Origin: Gonocerus acuteangulatus | Lineage: Eukaryota; Arthropoda; Insecta; Hemiptera; Coreidae | Assembly (NCBI GenBank): GCA_946811695.1 | Contig: OX328130.1 | Coordinates: 70,197,842-70,261,841, forward strand | Direction of reading: 5' to 3' | Length of the DNA stretch: 64,000 nt | In this document: positions 21,471-32,780 of the stretch, piece by piece | Layout of the letters: every line of letters begins with the position of its first letter | Numbering within the stretch: the first letter of the stretch is position 1 | The notes under the pieces: model-generated | The model's input: only the letters and a program-made list of their open reading frames with translations | Databases searched by the model: none | What the model was told of the DNA's origin: nothing | Translations under genes and position numbers: made by a program

Positions 21471-22109
21471 AGTTAATGTTTTAAACAATTTTTGGAGCAA
21501 GTCCTGATGGTTACCTCAAAAATCCATTGATTCTTCACCACCTTCACTTTCACACGAATAATGTATTATTATTAAAGTAACATTTCTCAATAAATATTAT
21601 TACTTTTCCTAATTGAGCTTTGTATCCTCCACGATTATTGTTAACAGTAAAATCTCCACGATTTTCCAGACCCGGAGAAAATCATTTCCAGAGATTCTAG
21701 TGATATTGGGATTTGCAATTAGTTACCCCGTTCCTTAATCCTACTATTTAGATCCTTAATCAGCCATAATTGGAGAGAGCGAGCTCTAAGCCCTTAACCT
21801 TTCAAGGGTTACCTTTCTCTTAGTAATTAATTAATGGATTACTCAGAACATTTAATTGTTAGGTAACATTTAAGTATAAAATAACAAAGTAGGAGAAACA
21901 ATCAAAGAAAATTGAACATCCCAATCATTAAATGAATAAATCATTGAAGGATTTAATTACAGGCTGCTTCCTTAAAATCGCGCAATTAATTTATTAACAG
22001 GAAGAATTATTGAAAAGAGAAACAGAACTTGAAAACCAAGATGCCTGCTGTATTTGGCTTCATATCGGTTTTCCTTGAATACACTTAATAATTAGTTTAT
22101 TAAAAAAAG
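21471..22109. other. Apparently unique sequence
   Basis: No repeat or coding signal is recognised. The composition is less biased than in the flanking repeats and several TAATTAAT cores occur around 21825. Confidence 0.35.
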
Positions 22110-22336
22110 AAAAAATGGCATATAGCGCGTTTCCGTTGATATCTCTAGTGCCATTAGTAAAGGAATAGAACCAGTTGTTAGTTTTGATCTTTAGTGAAAA
22201 ATGTACAATGAAACCTCAAAGAGAAGTAATATTAGATTTTAAGCGCTATAAAAGGAAACTGATTGTATCCTAAGCGGAAATTACTCCATCCTCTTTCTCG
22301 ACGTTCGCTCTTGGAAACCCTACAACAATGTTTATT
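22110..22336 (-). mobile_element. HINE-B 3'-region fragment
   Basis: Contains the inverted block TAGCGCGTTTCCGTTGATAT, CTCTAGTGCCATTAGTAAAGG and ATCCTAAGCGGAAATTACTC, as in other minus-strand B copies. Confidence 0.55.
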
Positions 22337-22352
22337 AAAATACTCATATTAG

Positions 22353-22354
<2 letters not shown>

Positions 22355-22397
<43 letters not shown>

Positions 22398-22426
22398 GCG
22401 CACCAACAACTGGGCCATTAGCGCCG
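22355..22426 (-). mobile_element. 5'-truncated SINE1 tail with 18-bp target duplication
   Basis: A 38-bp T run (22357-22394, poly(A) on the minus strand) is followed by the complement of the SINE1 3' end (GCGCTAATGGCC, GGTGCGCTAT). AAAATACTCATATTAGTG flanks it exactly at 22337-22354 and 22427-22444. The insertion is only 72 bp. This is a clear retrotransposed SINE fragment. Confidence 0.85.
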
Positions 22427-22444
22427 AAAATACTCATATTAGTG

Positions 22445-23970
22445 TTCAACGCAATTAAAATACAAAAAAAAAAAACAAACAACAACAACCAATTAAAAAA
22501 TTAGTTAATATCTACAATGTTCGAGCGCCATAACAGATGATTCGCTCATTAATTAAAAATCTTATCATATTCATATCAAGTAAAAAACATTAACTTATGT
22601 ATGACAATAAAAGAACTACAAAGAAGCACAAAATAGGCCCGGTGTCCTTGAGTGTTAAGGCGTGAGCACTTAACACTCCGTCCCAAGGGTCGTGGGTTCT
22701 TTAGAATAAAGAAAAGGCATCAGCCCTGTCCTCGCTAGAAAAGGGTGGTAACATATAGATAACCCGTCCTAAAATGCATATTTAATAATAATGGACGTTA
22801 AAATTTAAAAAAAAAAATATAAAAACATTATATATATACACACACAAACACATGCAAATACACAGTCAAAAAATTAATTTACGTAAACGAATAAGACCTA
22901 AAATGAATAATTATGCTTGGAAAAGGCCCTAAAGAGAATAAAGAATAGAACCGAAATAGCTACTAATTAGTAGCAAGTTATAAAGGCCAGTAATTAACAC
23001 TACAAGGGAAAATCAACTATTATAAAAATAAATAAAGAATAATGGCTTTACAGAAAATACATCTTCTTAAACGAAATAATATTTTCTTTTGCAGTGTTTT
23101 TTTCAAGTTGTACAACTTCTTAATTCAGTTAAAAAATATTGAACGTTTATGGAAAACAAGATATTTATTTGCTTTAATGGGTAACTTTTTTTTAAAACAT
23201 TTTTCTTTTTATGGGCTAAAATTCTTCCATAAATAATCGAAAGTTATATCCACGATTGTTTACGTAAATAAACATTTTTTAAATGGGCAAAAATACAATT
23301 TTCCGAGTGAAGTCGATTTTGAGCGAGCTTCGATTGGTCCCTTTTTAATTGTTTTTTTGCCTCATATAATATATTTCAAAATTAAAACCTTTTTTTCATC
23401 TTTATTACAAGAAATTGTGAAAAAAAAAATTAAGTAGGAAAAAATGTACATTTCAGAACATTAAACTTTAAAGTCGTTTTTTTTAAAAACTATGCGTTTT
23501 TTCAAATCGGGCGATGCTCTTTACTGCAGCTTTCTAAAGATATTTGCTAAAAAAGAAGGTAGGATATTTTCGATTCATTGAATTATAATGATTTTATTAC
23601 CCGTTTTAGACGGATTTTTTAATAGAAAATGAATAATTGTTCACCATTTTTGAAAAAAATTAATATTTCTTAAAAATCCTACGTAATTTACTAGATTTAA
23701 CCATCTTCTTTCGAGAATATTTTTCATTTTTGTTCTAGATTAAAAATTGCCGCCGGCATTTTTTTTTCGAAGAATTGCAAAATATTTTTTTTTTTTTATA
23801 TTTAACGTCCTCTATATAGTGTATTATATAAAAAATTGAAAAAAGATTTACTTATTTGTTGTTATTAGAGTTGTAACAATTTGCAACAAGCCTTATCGTC
23901 CACAATCCAAGAGCAAAGTATCGAATCAAATCGGGTGGGTTTACACTTGCTAGTTATTGCAGGATATTTA
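22445..23970. other. AT-rich intergenic sequence
   Basis: Mostly A/T runs. A segment near 22630-22760 (GTGTCCTTGAGTGTTAAGG, GGGTCGTGGGTTC) looks faintly tRNA-like but lacks a full B box. Frames of about 60 codons (for example 23042-23236) have no recognisable product. The last two bases are the TA target of the Tc1 element. Confidence 0.45.
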
Positions 23971-24177
23971 CAGTGGCGGGAAAAAGTATTTGCACATCAC
24001 GTTTTTATGAATAATTGAGTACAGGGAAACAAAAAACTTCACTTTACTGTACAAACATAAAAAGTACATTTATTAAGAGTTAAAATAAACCTTTTTACAA
24101 AAAATAATAATGATTAATAACTTAACAAAAAATGAAAACTTTAAAATTGCTTGGAAAAAAGTATTTGCACACTTCCA
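23971..24177 (+). repeat. Tc1 element left terminal inverted repeat
   Basis: Outer site AAAAAGTATTTGCACATCACG at the tip and inner site AAAAAAGTATTTGCACAC near 24154-24173. It pairs with 25378-25580. Confidence 0.88.
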
Positions 24178-24209
24178 TATTTACAACTAAAAACTGTAGC
24201 TGTCAAGCT

Positions 24210-25235
24210 TTAATATTTTGTAAAGAGTTCATTTCCACGAATAATTGCCTCTAGACGTCTGGGGATTGAATGAACTAGATTTTTAATTAAATCTAGGCTA
24301 ATTGTTTCCCATTCTTGAACCAGAAGTTGTTTGAGATGATGTCTTCCAGTGATATGGAATTTTCTCACATTTTGATCAAGGGTGTGCCATAAATTTTCAA
24401 TACTGTTTATATCTGGTGATTGGGGAGGAGTGTAGAGCTGTTTGGGGACGTTGAATATCAACCACTCCTTTGTTATCCTAGCAGTATGTTTCGGATCGCT
24501 GTCCTGCTGGAATACATACTGATTCTGGATTCCCATTTTTGCGACACTACTACGCAAATTATGGCGCAAAATGTTCACGTAGCCTTGTGCATTTAAATTA
24601 CCTTCGATACTAACGAGTTTTCCCACCCCATGATAGGAAACACACCCCCAAAACATAACATGGCCTCCACCATGCTTAACAGTAACTGAAACATTTTGCT
24701 TCTTCAGGTCTTCTTTAGGACGTCTCCAAATCGTCTTCCGGCCATCTGAACCAAACAAATTAAATTTACTTTCGTCAGTAAACACAACATTTTCCCAAAA
24801 GCTTAAGGGTTTTTGTACATATTCCCTAGCAAAAGCAAGCCGCTTTTTGCGGTTAGTTTCACTAATTTATGGCTTCTTTCTTGGTACTCTACCATGAAGC
24901 CCTTCCGAATTCAAGGAATATCTTATTGTTCTGTCACTAACCTCGACTCCAGATGTTGATTGGACCATGGCAGCCAGCTCTCGAGAACTAATCCTGGGTT
25001 TTTTAAGGGCTTCATTTTTAATTTTCCTTTTCAACCTGTCAGTTCATTTTTTTGGACGTCCTTTACGCTTAAGATTTTCGGTTGTACCACGTTCCTCATA
25101 CCTTTTTATGACGTACCTGACAGTAGAAAAATTCACCCCTAAGAAATCAGCGATCTGGCGATATGTTTTCTGCTGATTCCTCAGTAAAACAATTGTTTCA
25201 CGCGTCGCGGAACACAATTCACATGTCTTTGGCAT
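24210..25235 (-). pseudogene. Tc1-type transposase, two in-frame stops
   Basis: The frame covers 341 codons, the normal Tc1 transposase length. The N-terminus (ATG at 25235) carries a paired helix-turn-helix with TYRQIADFLGVNFSTVRYVI and the basic GRPKK hook. A second HTH follows (SRELAAMVQ). The catalytic DD34E triad is visible: FTDESKF, QQDSDPKHTA, and the Glu in SPDINSIENLW with 34 residues between the second Asp and Glu. The G-rich box (KHGGGHVMFWGC) is present. A TGA just after RPKK (about 25041-25043) and a TAA near 24870 interrupt the frame; no frameshift is seen. The role in an intact copy is cut-and-paste excision and reinsertion at TA. Confidence 0.92.
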
Positions 25236-25377
25236 GATAACTGTCTATTGTCTGGAGCAAACTGATTGAAATACTAGAGAATACTGATAATAAAGGATTA
25301 GTGATCATGTCAGGATCAAAAGAGTGGACCCAGAAGGATTAATGAAAAGGTAAACAGACAATCTAGTCACAGTAGAC

Positions 25378-25580
25378 CAAATGTGCAAATACTTTTTTTC
25401 CAAGCACTTTTAAAGGTTTCATTTTTTTGTTAAGTTATGAATCATTATTATTTTTTGTAAAGAGGTTTATTTTAGTTCTTGATAAATGTACTTTTTATTT
25501 TTGTACAGTAAAGTGAAATTTTTTGTTTCTCTGTACTCAATTATTCATAAAAACGTGATGTGCAAATACTTTTTTCACTG
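25378..25580 (-). repeat. Tc1 element right terminal inverted repeat
   Basis: Inverse of 23971-24177, with the same inner and outer AAAGTATTTGCACA sites. The TA duplication follows at 25581-25582. Confidence 0.88.
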
Positions 25581-25611
25581 TATATCAGAGAGAAATTGCG
25601 ACTAATGCAAA

Positions 25612-26800
25612 ACCATGTAAAATGTATGTCTGCAATAAATTCTACCATGTAAAATGTATGTCTGTAATAAATTCTACCATGTAAAATGTATGTCTGCAAT
25701 AAATTCTACCATGTAAAATGTATGTCTGCAATAAATTCTACCATGTAAAATGTATGTCTGCAATAAATTCTACCATGTAAAATGTATGTCTGCAATAAAT
25801 TCTACCATGTAAAATGTATGTCTGCAATAAATTCTACCATGTAAAATGTATGTCTGCAATAAATTCTACCATGTAAAATGTATGTCTGCAATAAATTCTA
25901 CCATGTAAAATGTATGTCTGCAATAAATTCTACCATGTAAAATGTATGTCTGCAATAAATTCTACCATGTAAAATGTATGTCTGCAATAAATTCTACCAT
26001 GTAAAATGTATGTCTGCAATAAATTCTACCATGTAAAATGTATGTCTGCAATAAATTCTACCATGTAAAATGTATGTCTGCAATAAATTCTACCATGTAA
26101 AATGTATGTCTGCAATAAATTCTACCATGTAAAATGTATGTCTGCAATAAATTCTACCATGTAAAATGTATGTCTGCAATAAATTCTACCATGTAAAATG
26201 TATGTCTGCAATAAATTCTACCATGTAAAATGTATGTCTGCAATAAATTCTACCATGTAAAATGTATGTCTGCAATAAATTCTACCATGTAAAATGTATG
26301 TCTGCAATAAATTCTACCATGTAAAATGTATGTCTGCAATAAATTCTACCATGTAAAATGTATGTCTGCAATAAATTCTACCATGTAAAATGTATGTCTG
26401 CAATAAATTCTACCATGTAAAATGTATGTCTGCAATAAATTCTACCATGTAAAATGTATGTCTGCAATAAATTCTACCATGTAAAATGTATGTCTGCAAT
26501 AAATTCTACCATGTAAAATGTATGTCTGCAATAAATTCTACCATGTAAAATGTATGTCTGCAATAAATTCTACCATGTAAAATGTATGTCTGCAATAAAT
26601 TCTACCATGTAAAATGTATGTCTGCAATAAATTCTACCATGTAAAATGTATGTCTGCAATAAATTCTACCATGTAAAATGTATGTCTGCAATAAATTCTA
26701 CCATGTAAAATGTATGTCTGCAATAAATTCTACCATGTAAAATGTATGTCTGCAATAAATTCTACCATGTAAAATGTATGTCTGCAATAAATTCTACCAT
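25612..26800. repeat. 32-bp minisatellite, about 37 copies
   Basis: The unit begins ACCATGTAAAATGTATG and ends with a TAAATTCT block; its period is exactly 32 bp. Almost all copies are identical; the one clear variant by eye is C to T in the second copy (TCTGTAATAA, near 25664). The array starts about 30 bp from the Tc1 right end. The period is not a multiple of 3 and there is no coding sign. Such homogeneity implies recent amplification or strong homogenisation; assembly collapse or expansion is also possible. Confidence 0.97.
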
Positions 26801-27394
26801 ACACGTATTTCATATTCGATAGACATTGTCGGGACGATATGTCCTGAAAATCCTTGTGGTGTCAGGAACCCACCCCGAAAGATTTTAAAAGTATTTCTGA
26901 AACACCCTGTATACATAATAATATTTAAAATGTTTATTATTTCGGTTTTAATATTGCGAAGAGGCAGCGACTTGTGTCTTTTTTGCACGAGGTTTATTAT
27001 GGCGGGAAAAAAGCGCGCGCAAACAGAAACACACTAGCTCACACCCCACCTAAAAGGCAGCTGTCTAAGTGTTATTGTTGCCTCAGTGACGAATGCCTCC
27101 GTCACATTAGTCGAAATCCCCCGAGGGGTATAATGTGGAAGGTGGGTGTGTTTGGTCGATAGTATATAACCCCCCTCCCCCACAGCAACGGGAACACATC
27201 AGCCGTGAAAACATACCACTCTCTTAGCCGTGTCGACTACTATACCGCGCTTTTTATACTTACTCTGCAGTATTATACTCACCTGAATATGTCTAGGAGT
27301 AGGTAAACATATACTAGGGATTCGTAGAAGCTGTGATGCTACAGATAAATGTGTTCGTTGAAAGACGCCAGTACTAAGGGTGCGTTTACACCTG
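26801..27394. other. GC-richer unique sequence with a mariner-like tip and a TATA-like motif
   Basis: GAAACACCCTGTA (about 26900-26912) resembles the inverted CAGGGTGT tips seen at 36565 and 61759. From 26950 to 27300 the sequence is less AT-rich, with GTATATAACCCCCC at 27162 preceding a C-rich stretch and ACATCAGCC, a layout reminiscent of a core promoter. No convincing coding exon follows. An 87-codon frame at 26774-27037 is not recognisable. Confidence 0.35.
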
Positions 27395-29726
27395 ATATTT
27401 GGTGGTCCGAAAATATTTCATCTAATTTCAAAGGTCAAGTTTGTTAGCCACTAGAATCCGAACAACCGAACATAGTTTATGGAGCGAAATTCGCTGGGAA
27501 AAATCGTAACGCCTACGTTTTAGTTCATATGCTTGCAGGTAGTCGTTTTATAAGTTCCTTGACATAGGGAAACGAATAAAACCATTTTGAAAGCGATATC
27601 TGTAACCGTTTACGAGAAACATTGAAACACCTAGAAGTTTCAGTTTGGCTATTCAGATACGAATGATTCATTTGAAACTTGTTCCAGACGCTCGATATTC
27701 ATCTAATATATGATAGGTAAATTTTGGTTCCGTTTGGAGTTAGGGAAGAAACGTTATTATTAGACGTTATAAGTTTTCGGATCTTCGCATATTTCCTAAA
27801 ATATCTCGAAAACCGTTGGGAATCGTAGTAAGTGGAAGATGACCATTCGAAAGCTTACTAAATTCTCTATATAATAGATTCTGATGTAAATTTCGATGGG
27901 GCAATATCAATCGGAGAAATCAGTGCTTAAAGTTTACTAAATTCTCTATATAATAGGTTCTGATGTAAATTTCGATGGGGCAATATCAATCGGAGAAATA
28001 AGTGCTTAAAGTTTACTAAATTCTCTATATAATAGGTTCTGGTGTAAATTTCGATGGGGCAATATCAATCGGAGAAATAAGTGCTTAAAGTTTACTAAAT
28101 TCTCTATATAATAGGTTCTGGTGTAAATTTCGATGGGGCAATATCAATCGAAGAAATAATTTTTAAAGTTTACTAAATTCTCTATATAATAGGTTCTGGT
28201 GTAAATTTCGATGGGGCAATATCAATCGGAGAAATAAGTGCTTAAAGTTTACTAAATTCTCTATATAATAGGTTCTGGTGTAAATTTCGATGGGGCAATA
28301 TCAATCGGAGGAATAAGTGCTTAAAGTTTACTAAATTCTCTATATAATAGGTTCTGATGTAAATTTCGATGGGGCAATATCAATCGGAGGAATAAGTGCT
28401 TAAAGTTTACTAAATTCTCTATATAATAGGTTCTGATGTAAATTTCGATGGGGCAATATCAATCGGAGAAATCAGTGCTTAAAGTTTACTAAATTCTCTA
28501 TATAATAGGTTCTGACGTAAATTTCGATGGGGCAATATCAATCGGAGAAATCAGTGCTTAAAGTTTACTAAATTCTCTATATAATAGGTTCTGGTGTAAA
28601 TTTCGATGGTGCAATATCAATCGGAGAAATAAGTGCTTAAAGTTTACTATATTCTCTATATAATAGGTTCTGATGTAAATTTCGATGGGGCAATATCAAT
28701 CGGAGAAATAAGTGCTTAAAGTTTACTAAATTCTCTATATAATAGGTTCTGGTGTAAATTTCGATGGGGCAATATCAATCGGAGAAATAAGTGCTTAAAG
28801 TTTACTAAATTCTCTATATAATAGGTTCTGGTGTAAATTTCGATGGTGCAATATCAATCGGAGAAATAAGTGCTTAAAGTTTACTATATTCTCTATATAA
28901 TAGGTTCTGATGTAAATTTCGATGGGGCAATATCAATCGGAGAAATAAGTGCTTAAAGTTTACTAAATTCTCTATATAATAGGTTCTGATGTAAATTTCG
29001 ATGGGGCAATATTAATCGGAGAAATAAGTGCTTAAAGTTTACTAAATTCTCTATATAATAGGTTCTGGTGTAAATTTCGATGGGGCAATATCAATCGGAG
29101 AAATAAGTGCTTAAAGTTTACTAAATTCTCTATATAATAGGTTCTGATGTAAATTTCGATGGGGCAATATCAATCGGAGAAATAAGTGCTTAAAGTTTAC
29201 TAAATTCTCTATATAATAGGTTCTGGTGTAAATTTCGATGGGGCAATATCAATCGGAGAAATAAGTGCTTAAAGTTTACTAAATTCTCTATATAATAGGT
29301 TCTGATGTAAATTTCGATGGGGCAATATCAATCGGAGAAATAAGTGCTTAAAGTTTACTAAATTCTCTATATAATATGTTCTGTTGTAAATTTCGATGGG
29401 GCAATATCAATCGGAGAAATAAGTGCTTAAAGTTTACTAAATTCTCTATATAATAGGTTCTGTTGTAAATTTCGATGGGGCAATATCAATCGGAGAAATA
29501 AGTGCTTAAAGTTTACTATATTCTCTATATAATAGGTTCTGGTGTAAATTTCGATGGGGCAATATCAATCGGAGAAATAAGTGCTTAAAGTTTACTATAT
29601 TCTCTATATAATAGGTTCTGGTGTAAATTTCGATGGGGCAATATCAATCGGAGAAATAAGTGCTTAAAACTTCGAAAGTGTTTTTCTCGACTCTTCAACG
29701 GTTTTTTTTGTCTCTGTTTACCTAAT
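27395..29726 (+). mobile_element. HINE-B right half expanded by an internal 79-bp array
   Basis: The copy starts in the segment after the core (GGTGGTCCGAAAATATT, CAAAGGTCAAGTTTGTTAGCC) and proceeds in B order to CATTCGAAAGCTTACTAAA. It then enters a 79-bp tandem array made from its own sequence (27848-29668) and leaves into AAAACTTCGAAAGTG and the usual T-rich region. HINE-A copy 2 follows at 29727. Confidence 0.75.
27848..29668. repeat. 79-bp satellite, about 23 copies, derived from HINE-B
   Basis: The unit runs from TTTACTAAATTCTCTATATA through CGATGGGGCAATATCAATCG to AGTGCTTAAAG. Units differ at a few positions (GATGTAAA, GGTGTAAA or GTTGTAAA; AAATT or TATATT; one GACGT) and one is about a base short. 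The same sequence occurs once in ordinary B copies (for example 15300-15375 and 21135-21215), so the array arose inside the element. Confidence 0.95.
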
Positions 29727-29883
29727 TTTTTAGCACTTTCCTCCGAAGGAAAGTAGCTATTGAGGTTGGACTCATGACGGAATTTTTGAAAAATTTCTTC
29801 AAATCTTTATCGATCCTACCTAGTAGACACCGAAAATAACCCCCGTTAAAATTTATATATATCTATATATATATACATATATA

Positions 29884-29948
<65 letters not shown>

Positions 29949-31002
29949 CTGTTAACACGATAGCGGCCAGAGTTTTTGTTTTTTCGTCACGAAACTTCGT
30001 ATATAGCATTCAATTAGCAAACGATTGAACGAGTTCGTTAACCACCAAAGTCGGTTCACCGGAAGGGGGGGTTTACCCCGAACCCAAAACACTAATTTGA
30101 CTATGTCAGCCGTAATATTTGTTATATTTCAACGAAACTTGGTATTCGTAGTGGTAATATAGAGGGAAAAGTGAGATATAAAAATGAACTAAATCAGTTC
30201 ATTAGAAGGGGGGGTTTACTCCGGACCCACAATACTAATTGGCCACAACCAGCCGTGATTTTTGGTATATTTCGACGAAACTCGGTATTCGTAGTGGTAA
30301 TCCACAGGTAAATATGTGTTGTAAAAATAAACTAAATCGGTTCGTTAGGAGGGGGGTTTACTCCGGACCCACAATACCAATTCGCCACTACCAGCCGTGA
30401 TTTTTGGTATATTTCGACAAAACTCGGTATTCGTAGTGGTAATCTACAGGTAAATATGTGTTGTAAAAATGAACGAAATCGGTTCATTAGAAGGGGGGGG
30501 GGTTTACTCCGGACCCAAATTCCTAATATACTCATACCGGTCGTAATTTCTGCTGTATTGTAACGAAACGCGGTATACGTCGTGGGTAACTCATGAGAAA
30601 GAAGTGTTGTAGAAATGAGCTGAATTGGTCAATCGGAAAGCGGGGGTTTAATTTGTAATATATTTCAATAGAAAAGCCCGCCAGACGTAGGTTCACAAAG
30701 CCGCCGCAAGGAGCGCTTTCTACCACTAGAGTGACTGTATCCTGTTCCTGCGTTAGATCAAAATACGATAATATGAGGTTTTTTGTTTTTATTACGTAGT
30801 GTAATAGGTACCATGTGTAAACATAACTCTGGAAGCAAATTATTAATTGATCAGTTACTCATTACAAATTTAAAAGAGAACTATTCATGTTTTTATTTTA
30901 TTTATGTAGGATATTTTAAGCAAATTGTTCTGGAAAGCAATCTACACTACCCAAATTCTGAGGAAAGTGCTTAGTTATGCAGCTCCTGCGTGACGGACTT
31001 TT
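29727..31002 (+). mobile_element. HINE-A element, copy 2, full length
   Basis: From TTTTAGCACTTTCCTCCG at about 29728 through the (TA)n core (29850-29943), GTGTCTGTTAACACG, about four poly(G)-bearing monomers, and CTGAGGAAAGTGCTTAG, the GCAGCTCCTGC hairpin and GACGGACTTTT at 31002. It is very similar to copy 1, including the region around TACCATGTGTAAACATAAC. Confidence 0.88.
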
Positions 31003-31009
31003 ACTTAAT

Positions 31010-31343
31010 ACGATTTTCCAACCGTTTTCGAGATATTTACAAAAATATACAAAGATCCCAAAACTTCATTGAGGTCTATTAATAAAATATTTTTTTTTCG
31101 AATACCTCCTTAACTCCAAATGTTACCAAAATTTAAATATCTTAGTTTAGGTGAATTTCAAACATGTAGAAAATATTTTCATTTAAATCCCAGGATACTA
31201 AGTGCCCAAACCCCAAAAAATATATTGAACCACCGTTGTTTTCGATATATATAGGTTCTGAAACGTAAAATGTTCTATTGGGCATTTCCGGATTGTGTCA
31301 TGAGCGGGATTCCTCCCTATAAAGGGAAGGAGGAACCGCGCGC

Positions 31344-31380
<37 letters not shown>
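31010..31380 (-). mobile_element. HINE-B 5' half ending in poly(A)
   Basis: Minus-strand B sequence from ACGATTTTCCAACCGTTTTC to the 5' hairpin (TCCTCCCT...AGGGAAGGAGGAACC) and GCGCGCG. A run of A (about 31347-31378) replaces the normal TTTT terminus. The (TA)n core is deleted. Confidence 0.6.
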
Positions 31381-31669
31381 AAATTGCAGTCTATGGCCCT
31401 GTATGAATTGGCGAATATTTTAAGTATTCGTAAAATTTAAAGCCTCCGAAGTTCCTGAAAGGAAAATGAATACGGCATCCATTTCCGAGAAATATCAAGT
31501 GCAGTCGTTAAGCGGTTAGCAACAAATTTATTTGACAAATTCTTATAATCAATACATATTTGAATGATCACTGCGAGCATAAATAACATTTTTATAAGGT
31601 TTAAATAATTAATATTTAATTTTATTTATTTTTATTTGTTTGATATATACTGCCTCTACCCTTGTGAGT
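31381..31669. other. Uncharacterised AT-rich sequence
   Basis: No coding or terminal motif is seen. The distal part (31600-31640) is T-rich and may include the 3' tail of the adjacent minus-strand LINE. Confidence 0.4.
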
Positions 31670-32300
31670 CATTGGCAGTTCTCTAGTTTTATATTTGATG
31701 GTATAGGCCGATGTCTTTAATAAATTTTAGTACTTTTTGTACTGTCCTTTCATCATCTGATAAGATTTCATCCATACTGCCTGAGATGTTATTATGTTGC
31801 CTTTGTTGGTTGTATCCCTTGCATTGTGTCAGGAAATGCTGAACAGTTAATTCCTCATGGCAGAGTTTACAGGTGGGAGGGTAAAGTCCTTTCAGATAGT
31901 AGGTATGCGTTATTTTGGTACGGCCAATCCGTATTCTAGCCAATACCACTTCCTCTCTTATGCTCAACCTTTCAGAGGTTTTCCAAACAGTTACTGTCCC
32001 TTTTATGTTTTTTAGTTTGGTTTCCGTGTTTAACCATTCATTTTGCCACAATTTCATTACCTGTTTTTTTATATGTTTTTTAAAATCGAGGCCGCCTACT
32101 TTTTTTTTATTTTTATATTATTAATTTGTGCTGTTCTAGCATCGTTTGCTACTTTGTTCACTTTCTCATTGAGTTCAATCCCCACATGTGAAGGAACCCA
32201 TAAAAGAGCAAGAGAATCTTTATGGGACCATATAATATTTAATTGTATATGGTCCTTGATTGAAAATATACTCCGGCTCAGTGGACCATCGAACAATGTT
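31670..32300 (-). pseudogene. Non-LTR retrotransposon RNase H and C-terminus, 5' truncated
   Basis: 32296 to 32096 encodes the end of an RNase H domain with LLWVPSHVGIELNEKVNKVA (the His and last Asp/Asn motif of WVPSHVGIxGNExAD). After a frameshift at a homopolymer (about 32100), 32057 to 31689 continues with LARIRIGRTKITHTYYLKG, PPTCKLCHEELTVQHFLTQC and QVLKFIKDIG-like residues. The Cys/His block after RNase H is typical of Jockey/I-type LINEs in arthropods. The upstream RT and endonuclease are missing. A different family from the RNase H copies at 35 and 54 kb. Confidence 0.85.
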
Positions 32301-32780
32301 TTTTTTTATAAGTACCAAAAAAAAAGAGAATACAACATACAACGAATGTTAGAAAGTGTTGAATATTCGATGACATGTTGAATGTAAGTATGAATCAAAG
32401 CTGATTGATGTGAACAAGTAAAAAAATGTGACGTGTGTTTTTCATTTTATTTTTATACAGAACAATATTTTAAAATATACGCGTGGATCATCAAATATTT
32501 ATTTGAATACAGCAAAAAGTAACACCGAGTTTTTATTCCGGGAAAATTGAATGTGAATATTTTAAAGAATTTAATTTAGAAGCCCGGGAAAATTTATTCT
32601 TTCATCTCACTTCTAATTTTTTTAATTTTTTTAAAACATTTTTAATATTTAGCGATTTAGTTTTCTGCTGAAGATTGCATATAGTAACTTATATAGCTCC
32701 TAATTATTTTTTATGGTAAATTAGCTTGGCATAAAAAATCGTCAGTAACACAAGAGCTGCACACAGTGTATGCGAGGTAT
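32301..32780. other. AT-rich sequence
   Basis: No repeat terminus, tandem repeat or coding region is recognised. Confidence 0.4.

Larger units (their letters stand above)
23971..25580 (-). mobile_element. Tc1/mariner element with long IR/DR termini
   Basis: The element is 1,610 bp, starts CAGTGGCGGG, ends in CACTG, and is flanked on both sides by TA. The terminal inverted repeats are about 205 bp (23971-24177 and 25378-25580). Each contains two direct copies of a transposase-site-like AAAGTATTTGCACA motif, one at the tip and one at the inner edge, the IR/DR layout known from Sleeping Beauty-type Tc1 elements. The single transposase gene is on the minus strand and has two stops, so this copy is non-autonomous but possibly recent. 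Confidence 0.93.

Noticed and set aside
22630..22700. tRNA-Leu-like gene
   Set aside because: An arm resembles a Leu-type long variable arm, but the B box is incomplete and the acceptor stem is not found.
25612..26800. CRISPR-like array
   Set aside because: The 32-bp units are directly contiguous with no spacers, and the context is an animal genome. It is a minisatellite.
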